In this document: one piece after another, positions 42,752-51,309 of the stretch
How the letters are laid out: each line of letters begins with the position of its first letter
Position numbering within the stretch: position 1 is the first letter of the stretch
Origin: Azolla caroliniana
Lineage: Eukaryota > Polypodiophyta
Direction: 5' to 3'
DNA: 64,000 nt
NCBI GenBank assembly: GCA_043228905.1
Contig: JBHGNT010000003.1
Location: 13,392,001-13,456,000, forward strand
Position numbers and translations under genes: made by a program
The notes under the pieces: model-generated
Databases searched by the model: none
What the model was told of the DNA's origin: nothing
What the model saw: the letters and a program-made list of their open reading frames with translations, nothing else

Positions 42752-42768
42752 TGGTGAACCCGCCATGA
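42752..42768 (+). promoter_or_regulatory. E primer binding site
   Basis: TGGTGAACCCGCCATGA, eight bases after the LTR. It shares TGGTGAACCCG with C and D. Confidence 0.6.
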
Positions 42769-42810
42769 AAGAGGCGGTAGGAAGGATCAAGTCGAGATTA
42801 ATACTTGGAG

Positions 42811-44432
42811 ATGGCGTCCTCAAGCAACCAAGCGGGAGAGCTCGAAAGGATGATGCTAATCGTCGAGCAAATGATGAGATCTCGGGACAACGACGCGAGC
42901 GTGGAGAAGGCTGTCGATCGTGTCGTAGAGCTCGAGGGCCAATTCGATGGAAGGAATGTTACGAAGTTCCTTGATGCATATAGAAGGGAGATGAATCAGA
43001 GGGACGTGTCCGAGGCACGTCAAATCGTAAGCTTCAAGAGAGTTGTCACCAACAACATCCAAAGACGCGTCATCGAGCTTCAGGAAGGTAAGACAACATG
43101 GTCCGAGTTCGAGAAAACGATACTAGCGGAGTTCGTGATTGAAGTCTCAACGAGGATGACTCGACATGCCCTGATGAAGTGGATAGAGAAGAAGAATAAG
43201 AAGATGAGCGTCTCGAGGGTGTACGACGAATTCGACCAGATGTTTAGTCGTCTCCCCAATACGGACCAAGTGTTGCTTGAAGAGGACAAGACTTTGTACT
43301 TCTTGAAGGCCGTGGACATAAAGGATAGACGGGAGTTGGGGACTCTTCTCGAAGATGATACCCAAGCAAATGGGCTCGTAGCAGACTGGATCACGGTGAA
43401 GCGGGCATGCAATAGGCTCGACAAGTGTCGCCAATGGGTTGATGACACCGACTTGACGGGATCGACTACCACGGAGAAAGGAAGACCACCGAAAGTAGCT
43501 GAGCCGCCAAGACAAAGTAACGTGGAAGAAAAGAAGATTGATGATGACATCATTGAAGAGCTAGCGAAGAAGTTCGAGAAGGTCACGCTAGCCAACATGA
43601 ATCGTCAGGGCCCTAAAGGAAAAGAACCCTTTAGATGCGTGTGGTGCGATAGCATGGACCACATGAGAAGGGATTGTGCGAGCCTTCGAGAGGCGATTCG
43701 ACAAAATATCGTATACATAGAGGACAACATGATCTGCTCAAGCGAGACTAGAAGACCCCTACGGGTGAATTTCGGAAGAGGAGGAATGAAGAAATCTATG
43801 GAGGATGCCGATGCGACTCATGTGGATGCGATGCACTATGCTGCGTCGGCCGGAATAAGAGTCGGGAAAGACAAGACTGAAGCTGCTAGAGCGGGAGCAA
43901 AGTTTTGGACTTCCATTCTTGAATATGAGAAGAAGGGAAAAGTCACATTGAACGAGGTAGAGCTTGCGGACCGAAGCATGCAAAGCATAACCGGGTGGTC
44001 GGATCCGGTGGACGACAACACCATACTCGCAGAGGTGATGTGCGACAACCACGAGGTGTTTGTCGAAGAAAAGAGAAAGAGAATAGAAGAGCAAGGGCCA
44101 TCAAAAAGACATGAAACAAGGAACGCGAAAAAGAAGGATGATGCGGAGATGAGTCGACCTTTACAAACGGAGGAACGAGAATCAAGCCGAAAAGGGGAGC
44201 CGAGCATACGAGTTGAAGAAACGGTTCGGCCCGTGAAGGTTGGTGTCAAAGACCCCGCTCGGAGGACAAGGACTATACCTACCTATAAGCTAAGGTCGGA
44301 CATAGAGCAGACGACGGAGCTAAAGAATATTCTCGAAGAACGAGTTCTTGATAGCCACGTAACTTTGTCCCTGAGGGAATTGCTTGGTATTACGAAGAAG
44401 GAGTTCCATGACACGATCGTGGACCTTGTAAA
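42811..44432 (+). pseudogene. E gag (and start of protease frame), cut by J
   Basis: ATG 42811, open without a stop up to the J insertion. It is homologous to C gag throughout: helical region, LYFLKAVDIKDRRELGTLLE, zinc knuckle CVWCDSMDHMRRDC (about residue 277), GRGGMKKSMEDADATHVDAM and ITGWSDPVDD, then SLRELLGITKKEFHDTIVDLVN. The last block belongs to the protease region in C, which shows that gag and protease are one frame in this lineage. The frame goes on after J's TSD at 50731. Gag itself has no lesion before J. Confidence 0.9.
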
Positions 44433-44437
44433 TGTCA

Positions 44438-44503
44438 TGTGGCAAGACTCGAACCCATGACCTTAGGTTATATGGGTCGAGCTCTTGACCATTAGACCAT
44501 CTA
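44438..44503 (-). ncRNA. tRNA-like module in J 5' LTR (antisense to J)
   Basis: The minus strand has A-box TGGTCTAATGG (plus 44489-44499) and B-box GGGTTCGAGTC (plus 44448-44458), 30 bases apart as in a tRNA. It starts five bases inside the LTR, so the LTR end and the tRNA-like 3' end nearly coincide. Confidence 0.6.
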
Positions 44504-44613
44504 TTGTAATACGTAGGATATTATTTTCATTTTCATTTTATTATAGGAAATTAGTGTATATTCCAGATTTCTCTGGAACATTCTAGAAGCTTCAGGATTA
44601 CTCCTGAAAACAC

Positions 44614-44620
44614 TATAAAA
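44614..44620 (+). promoter_or_regulatory. TATA box of J 5' LTR
   Basis: TATAAAA followed by GAGGGCAC. The same box is at 50472-50478 in the 3' LTR. Confidence 0.65.
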
Positions 44621-44942
44621 GAGGGCACTAGGCATTATGTTGAACCAAATTGGTTCAACGCCAGTCTTAAGACTTTTAGCCACCATTGTATATTCTCTTC
44701 ATATAATACATATCTTTCTTATCATCACACACACTCTCTCTCTCGATCTCTCTCTTTCTCTCTGTCTCGCTCACTTCTTCCTTCTCTCTCGAAGAAGTTC
44801 CACACCCCTCATAGTATTAATCCTTCGTTTAGTACTAATTCCTTCTCTGTCTCAGTACTGTTCATGACAGTTTGAACCAATTTCCCTACCTTTTGTCTCT
44901 CTCATTTCCTACTAATCTTTTATTCCTCTTTTCTTTCATCCC

Positions 44943-46094
44943 ATGGCCACTGTTAGCGCTGAAGAATATCAATCTGTTTTCTCGGAATTTCAATGCTTGA
45001 AGGAGAAGTTCCATGTTTTGGAACAAGAAAACCAACTGTTGCTGGGGGATCTTCAGCAAATCTCCTTAGAAAAGCAGCAAACGCAACAACAACATGGGGA
45101 ACTTGCGTTATGCATGCAACAACTCGAAGCCACCATCGTAGTGATGCAACAACAAGGGCCCGGAACACAAGGGATTCATAAAGAACCTAAGATTGGCCTT
45201 CCCACGAAGTTCGATGGAACGCGATCGCAGTTTAGAGGGTTCCTTAACCAGGTACGATTAGTTATTCAAATGCATCCTTCCCGATATCCCACCGATGCAT
45301 CACGAGTGGGTTTAGTAGGCACTTTGTTAAGTGGCTCATCGTTGTCATGGTTCGCTCCACTATTAGAAAAGGAATCTCCATTACTCAACAATTTTGAAGA
45401 GTTTCTAGGTGAGTTTAAAGCATGTTTCGGAGATACTGACAACATCAAGACCACAATCAACAGAATCCGGCGATTACGCCAAGGTGACCGTCCAGCCTCT
45501 GCATACGCTGCAGATTTTCGCCTACTTGCCGCAGATATCCCTTGGGATGATCAAGCGTTGATGGAGCAATTCCGTTATGGTTTACGCAACGACGTCAAGG
45601 ATTTACTCTTGACCTTCCCCGAACAGCCAAAGTCCTTAACAGAAGCAATCAGTCGCGCGGTGAGATGTGACAACCGCCTCTTTGAGCGATGTTCGGAACG
45701 ACAACTACAGATGCCGAGGGCAAGATTAGAGCCCACCTACGCCTCAGTGGTAGCAAGACCTTTTCCGAGGGAGTCATATAATGCGCCTCCAGCGAATACT
45801 CCGACTCCGATGGAGATTGACACTACACGTCATCGAGGGTCATTATCCGAAGAAGAAAAGCAGTGACGCCGTACAAATCGACTATGTCTTTACTGCGGTG
45901 GACCAGGACATATCGCAATAAATTGCCCCCATAGGCCAAGAAGACAGGTAAACCAAATAGTCGCTAGTTCTAATTGTACTAAATCCGAGCCTATTTTAGT
46001 AGGGATATTTAATAGTCCTAATAGTACTAATATCCCAGATCTAGCAAACAAATTTGATGTCCTTAGTCAATTAGAAGAAGAGTTAAACGACTAA
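44943..46094 (+). pseudogene. J gag
   Basis: ATG 44943. An N-terminal coiled-coil-like Gln/Leu-rich segment (residues 10-75) is followed by the retrotransposon gag domain (LPTKFDGTRSQFRGFLNQV, then ALMEQFRYGLRNDVKDLLL). It is open to TGA 45864-45866, and the same frame continues at once into the zinc knuckle CLYCGGPGHIAINC (about 45889-45930), so the TGA is a nonsense change. The frame ends at 46092-46094. Confidence 0.88.
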
Positions 46095-46120
46095 GTCCAG
46101 CCAAAATAGGAGCCGTTTGG

Positions 46121-46564
46121 TTGGACAGCCCTAGATCTGTGCAACCCATTAGTGGTTCCATTCCCTCTAAGCAAGTTAGTGATGTGTTCGTAGCCCAAGT
46201 AATAGTTAGTACTAAAAGTACCCCTCTAGTACATGTCCTAGCACTCCTAGATTCCGGAGCTAACCCTTGCTTTATGGATAAGAAATTTGCTCAAGCTCAT
46301 AAGATATCCCTAAGAAAACTCTAGTGTCCAGCCTCTGTAGTAGTCATTGATGGACGTCCCATTGCTTCCGGAAATATCATAGAAGAGTCAGAGCCCATTA
46401 ATATTGTCCTAGATAACTTAGCATGTGTAGTATCATTTAATATTATTAGTATCCCAGAACATCCTATAGTTTTAGGACTACCGTGGTTCGAGTTACATAA
46501 CCCAGACATAGATTGGAGAACAAGAGAAATCCGGTGTCGACAAACCCAAGGGTCAACTCAGAAG
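46121..46564 (+). pseudogene. J protease
   Basis: Frame of RT, one base back from gag. Retropepsin active site ALLDSGANPCFMD near 46240-46280, later block IVLGLPWFELHNPDIDWR. TAG at 46322-46324 interrupts it. The shift from the gag frame is probably a small indel, since related chromoviruses usually use one continuous frame. Confidence 0.82.
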
Positions 46565-48253
46565 ATGGCAACCATTTCGCTACGTCAGTTGCGTAAAGAA
46601 GGGCACAAGGAGGAAATGTTCCTCTTTGCAATATCAGTAAACCCCTCCAACACCACTAAAGAAGAATCCACCGTTCAACTTCCCGAGAAGTATCGTCATT
46701 ACACCGATGTGTTCGATAAAGTACAAGCCAACACACTTCCTCATCATCGACCGTACGATTGCCCCATCGATTTACAACCGGGAAAAGAGCCGCCATGGGG
46801 ACCGATCTACAATTTGTCACCAACCAAGCTGGAAGTCCTTCGGGCCTATATAGAGGAGAATTTGGAAAATGGTTTCATTCGGCATTCGAAATCTCCAGCC
46901 GGCGCGCCCATTTTCTTCGTCAAGAAAAAAGATGGATCGCTTTGTCTCGTTGTAGATTACCGTGGCTTGAATAAGGTTACAATCAGGAATAGGTATGCTC
47001 TTCCCCTTATCTCAAGTCTTTTAGAACAGATCAATGGTGCCAGGTTCTTCACGAAGATCGACTTATGGGGAGCATATAACCTCGTACGGATCCGACCAGG
47101 AGACGAATGGAAGACTGCGTTTCGCACCAGATATGGGCACTTCGAGCATACTGTCATGCCGTTCGGCCTCACTAATGCGCCGGCAGTCTTCCAGCACATG
47201 GCTACTGATATATTCCGAGATCTATTGGATGATTGTTTGATTATCTATTTAGATGATCTACTGGTTTATTCAAAGACCCAAGAAGAACATGATTCTCATG
47301 TACTATTAGTACTAAAACAACTTCGAGAACATGGTCTGTATGCAAAGCTGGAAAAATGTAGTTTCGGGTGCAACCAAGTGGAATTTCTCGGGTACATCAT
47401 TTCGTCAGAAGGCATCTCCATGGACCCAGCTAAGGTCAAAACGGTGGTAGAATGGCAGACTCCGCGTTCGGTGCGGGATGTGCAATGCTTCTTAGGCTTT
47501 GCCAATTTTTACCGGAAGTTCATACAAAATTACTCAAAGATCGTTCTACCTCTCACACAACTTACCAGGAAGGGACAACCGTTCATCTCGTCTGAAGAAA
47601 CGGACATGGCTTTCGAGAGTCTTAAAAAGGCATTTACATCGGCTCCAATTCTAGCTCATGTCGATCCGGAAAAACCATTCATTATCGAAGCTGACGCATC
47701 GGATTTTGCATTGGGGAGCATTTTGTCACAACAGGGGAATGATGAGAAGCTACATCCTGTGGCTTTTCACTCACGCAAGTTTGATGTCGCCGAAATCAAC
47801 TACGAAATTCATGATAAGGAGCTATTGGCAATAGTGGATTCTTTTATGCAATGGAGGCATTTTCTGGAGGGATCCTCTCATCCAGTCATCGTATTTAGTG
47901 ACCACAAGAATCTTGCCTACTTTCAGGATGCTCGTGTGTTGAATCGACATCAAGCTCGGTGGGCCCACTTCCTCACGCATTTCGACTTCAAAATTACATA
48001 TCGTCCGGGGAGGCACCAAGGGAAGGCAGATGCATTATCACGGCGTTCGTATCTAGCACCCCGTCCCGGCGAGCCAGCTTTCGATAACCAAAAACAAGTC
48101 ATCTTGGGACCGGCACGACTACAAGCAACACAGATCTTTGACATGCCTATGGATTCCCGCGTTATCGATACCATACGTGAAGACTTGAAGATAGATGCAT
48201 TCGCCCAAGCTATACTAGCACAAATTGATCCCTCTCGAGCATCGTGTTCATAG
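46565..48253 (+). CDS. J RT and RNase H, open for 562 codons
   Basis: Uninterrupted. RT blocks: [86 protein letters not shown] and the catalytic block LIIYLDDLLVYSKT (YLDD near residue 228). RNase H: PFIIEADASDFALGSILSQQ, NYEIHDKELLAIV and SDHKNLAYF, then HQGKADALSRR. Family-typical residues seem intact, but it cannot be expressed as part of J's polyprotein because of the upstream stops. The start given is a convenient Met, not a real initiation codon. Confidence 0.9.
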   Translation: MATISLRQLRKEGHKEEMFLFAISVNPSNTTKEESTVQLPEKYRHYTDVFDKVQANTLPHHRPYDCPIDLQPGKEPPWGPIYNLSPTKLEVLRAYIEENLENGFIRHSKSPAGAPIFFVKKKDGSLCLVVDYRGLNKVTIRNRYALPLISSLLEQINGARFFTKIDLWGAYNLVRIRPGDEWKTAFRTRYGHFEHTVMPFGLTNAPAVFQHMATDIFRDLLDDCLIIYLDDLLVYSKTQEEHDSHVLLVLKQLREHGLYAKLEKCSFGCNQVEFLGYIISSEGISMDPAKVKTVVEWQTPRSVRDVQCFLGFANFYRKFIQNYSKIVLPLTQLTRKGQPFISSEETDMAFESLKKAFTSAPILAHVDPEKPFIIEADASDFALGSILSQQGNDEKLHPVAFHSRKFDVAEINYEIHDKELLAIVDSFMQWRHFLEGSSHPVIVFSDHKNLAYFQDARVLNRHQARWAHFLTHFDFKITYRPGRHQGKADALSRRSYLAPRPGEPAFDNQKQVILGPARLQATQIFDMPMDSRVIDTIREDLKIDAFAQAILAQIDPSRASCS

Positions 48254-49180
48254 TCGCAACCACCAGGTACGGACTATCGGCAATTCAAATACCATGATGG
48301 ATTACTCTTCTTTAAAGAACTTTTGTATGTTCCTAATGGTTCTTGCCGCCTTCGAGTAGTACAAAACTGTCATGACACATATATAGCTAGGCATTTTGGT
48401 AGTACTAAAACATTACATTTTGATCATTCTGGTGGCCCTGTATGCGACAGTTTGTCGAGGATTTTGTTCGGACTTGTGATACATGTTGCAGAGCGAAAAT
48501 GCCAAGGCATCATCCATATGGTTTATTAGAACCATTACTAATTCCAAGCAAGCCATGGCAATCCATTGCTCTAGACTTCATCACAGATCTTCCAATCTCT
48601 AAGGGGTTCAATGCGATTCTAACGGTGGTCGATCGATATACGAAGATGGCTCATTTCTTGCCATGTACTAAGGAGATCTCCAGGGAAGACACTGCCAAAA
48701 TTGTCATGCGTGAAGTATGTCAGCATCATGGACTTCCCGATAGTATCATCAGCGACCGTGGACCCCAGTTCGTGTCAAAATTCTGGAAGCACCTTTTTAA
48801 CATGCTCAAGGTCACTTGTAACCTCTCCTCCTGCTACCACCCACAAACCGACGGCCAAGCTGAACGAACAAATCAAACGTTGGAGCAATATCTGCGGTGC
48901 TTTCTCAGCTATCATCAGGACGACTGGGCAGATATTCTCCACTTCGCCGAATTAGCCTATAACAACTCTATCCATGCATCCACTAAAGTTACGCCATTTT
49001 ATGCTTATACGGGATGTCGCCCCTGGTGGAGTGTACTTGAAACCCTAGAGGTGTCCACAAATCCGTGCGCGGAGGATCGTTTGGAGCGGTTACGCAAGAT
49101 ACAAGCGGATTTATCTACTCATCTCCAGTAAGCTCAACAAACACACAAGGTCTACGCGGATCGTCATCGACTTCCATCCA
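48254..49180 (+). pseudogene. J integrase core
   Basis: After TAG at 48251 the frame goes on through YRQFKYHDGLLFFKELLYVP. A frameshift near 48410 then leads to RQFVEDFVRTCDTCCRAK (zinc-binding CxxC). Catalytic blocks are WQSIALDFITDLPISKGF, IISDRGPQFVSKFW and QTDGQAERTNQTLEQYL (D, D, E all present). It runs to TAA at 49129-49131, just before a further stretch (KVYADRHRLPSSFNIGDRVW) in frame. Confidence 0.9.
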
Positions 49181-50295
49181 GTTTTAATATTGGAGATCGG
49201 GTGTGGCTGCTACGACGACACATCAAGACTACTCGCCCATGTGAGAAGTTGGATTATCGGCGATTAGGTCCTTTCCGTATTATTGGAAAGATTAATGATG
49301 TCGCTTTTCGTCTCGATCTACCTCCTCAACTTCGGATACATCCGGTGTTTCATAGTTCTCTCCTCGAACCCTACCACGAGAGCACCATCCCAGGACGTCT
49401 TATCCAACCTCCACCCTCGATCGAGCTTGAAGATGGGCCGGAGTACGAGGTTGCCGCCATCCTTGATTCCAAGATTGTTCGCAACAAGCTCTACTATCTA
49501 GTCAATTGGCTAGGCTATAGCCCCAGTTTTAATATTGGAGATCGGGTGTGGCTGCTACAACGACACATCAAGACTACTCGCCCATGTGAGAAGTTGGATT
49601 ATCGGCGATTAGGTCCTTTCCGTATTATTGGAAAGATTAATGATGTCGCTTTTCGTCTCGATCTACCTCCTCAACTTCTTATCCAACCTCCACCCTCGAT
49701 CGAGCTTGAAGATGGGCCGGAGTACGAGGTTGCCGCCATCCTTGATTCCAAGATTGTTCGCAACAAGCTCTACTATCTAGTCAATTGGCTAGGCTATAGC
49801 CCCAGTTTTAATATTGGAGATCGGGTGTGGCTGCTACAACGACACATCAAGACTACTCGCCCATGTGAGAAGTTGGATTATCGGCGATTAGGTCCTTTCC
49901 GTATTATTGGAAAGATTAATGATGTCGCTTTTCGTCTCGATCTACCTCCTCAACTTCGGATACATCCGGTGTTTCATAGTTCTCTCCTCGAACCCTACCA
50001 CGAGAGCACCATCCCAGGACGTCTTATCCAACCTCCACCCTCGATCGAGCTTGAAGATGGGCCGGAGTACGAGGTTACCACCATCCTTGATTCCAAGATT
50101 GTTCGCAACAAGCTCTACTATCTAGTCAATTGGCTAGGCTATAGCCCCAGCGAACGTACTTGGGAACCGATCGAGAATGTAACCAATGCTCGTGCTCTTC
50201 TTGAAGACTTCCATCGTCAATATCCACACAAACCGGGTCGTCAATCCAAGATGACTCGTGACACTCGTTGTTTTAAAGGGGGGATAGTGTCATGA
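49181..50295 (+). pseudogene. J integrase C-terminus and chromodomain, in-frame triplication
   Basis: Three tandem copies of a module. Copy 1 is 49181-49525, copy 2 49526-49804, copy 3 from 49805, with periods of 345 and 279 bp, both multiples of three. Each begins FNIGDRVWLL, contains the GPY/F-like LGPFRIIGKI and the first half of a chromodomain (GPEYEVAAILDSKI, then YYLVNWLGYSPS). Copy 2 lacks 66 bp (22 residues around HPVFHSSLLEPYHES). Only copy 3 continues into the chromodomain's second half (ERTWEPIENVTNARALLEDF). The frame is open from 49201 to a TGA at 50293, eight bases into the 3' LTR. The joins use CCAG microhomology. Confidence 0.93.
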
Positions 50296-50725
50296 TATGG
50301 CAAGACTCGATCCCATGACCTTAGGTTATATGGGTCGAGCTCTTGACCATTAGACCATCTATTGTAATACGTAGAATATTATTTTCATTTTCATTTTATT
50401 ATAGGAAATTAGTGTATATTCCAGATTTCTCTGGAACATTCTAGAAGCTTCAGGGTTACTCCTGAAAACACTATAAAAGAGGGCACTAGGCATTATGTTG
50501 AACCAAATTGGTTCAACGCCAGTCTTAAGCCTTTTAGCCACCATTGTATATTCTCTTCATATAATACATATCTTTCTTATCATCACACACACACTCTCTC
50601 TCAATCTCTCTCTTTCTCTCTGTCTCGCTCACTTCTTCCTTCTCTCGAAGAAGTTCCACACCCCTCATAGTACTAATCCTTCGTTTAGTACTAATTCCTT
50701 CTCTGTCTCAGTACTGTTCATGACA
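50288..50725 (+). repeat. J 3' LTR (with antisense tRNA-like module at 50296-50361)
   Basis: 438 bp, TGTCATGATATGG to CATGACA. The tRNA-like B-box here is changed (GGGATCGAGTC on the minus strand), while the A-box is kept. Confidence 0.92.
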
Positions 50726-50730
50726 GTAAA

Positions 50731-51307
50731 GAGAAAGAGACAACAATCGGACGAGGAAGAAGAGAAGCCGCAAAAAGCAAAAACGAATGCCATAATGATG
50801 GCAAGACACGAAGTCGATGAAGATATGGTGGACAACCACTATACTCGACCTCATTGGGCACGAGCGACAACGGAGACGCTGGTGAAGATCGGGGAGAAGA
50901 AAGAGACCGTGGTAGCCTTGATCGACCACGGCTCGGAGATCAACCTCATGTCAACTGACTTCTACAAAAAAGGAAGATGGCCAATCAATACAAACCACGG
51001 ATGGAAGATTCGCGCGGCAACAAAGTCTACGGAGGACTTGTACGGAGCTTGTCCCAATATCAAAGTCACGATCGGGGATGTGGAGATGGATCAACACTTC
51101 TTCGTACAAGAATCGGCGTCGCATCCTGTCATCCTAGGGCAACCTTATATCACATCATCTCGGATGGAGACCAAAGTGTTCGATAATGGAGCAGCCTTCG
51201 CACGAATAAAGAGTCTTGACAACCAAAGATCGGTCCAATTCCTAACGGTGCGAGCCAATCATGAAAGGAATCGAGATAGTCTTGGAGGCGAATCCTCGGA
51301 TTTTTAG
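50731..51307 (+). pseudogene. E protease region
   Basis: Continues E's gag frame after J. Blocks THYTRPHWARATTETLVKI-like, then VALIDHGSEINLMSTDFYKK (active site DHG as in C), VEMDQHFFVQE and HPVILGQPYITS. It ends at TAG 51305-51307 in GGATTTTTAGAG. The protease itself has no lesion; it is parted from gag only by J. Confidence 0.88.
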
Positions 51308-51309
51308 AG
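51298..51309 (+). promoter_or_regulatory. Candidate -1 frameshift site in E
   Basis: GGATTTTTAGAG, identical to C's. The -1 frame is open through it into pol. Confidence 0.65.

Larger units (their letters stand above)
44433..44869 (+). repeat. J 5' LTR
   Basis: 437 bp. TATAAAA at 44614-44620, followed by a CT-rich leader (44730-44790). The first 70 bp are the reverse complement of a tRNA-like sequence. Confidence 0.93.
44433..50725 (+). mobile_element. Chromovirus-type gypsy element J
   Basis: LTRs 44433-44869 and 50288-50725 (437 and 438 bp, TGTCATG...CATGACA), with a perfect 5-bp TSD GTAAA (44428-44432 and 50726-50730). Order is gag, protease, RT, RNase H, integrase, chromodomain. The two LTRs differ at roughly ten sites. 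Coding lesions are few nonsense and frameshift changes plus a tandem triplication at the integrase C-terminus. I see no convincing initiator-Met primer site after the LTR; the bases are GTTTGAACCAATTT. Confidence 0.94.

Noticed and set aside
46565-48253. Host aspartic protease or RT-derived domesticated gene
   Set aside because: It is collinear with J's gag and integrase between perfect LTRs and a 5-bp TSD, so it is simply J pol.
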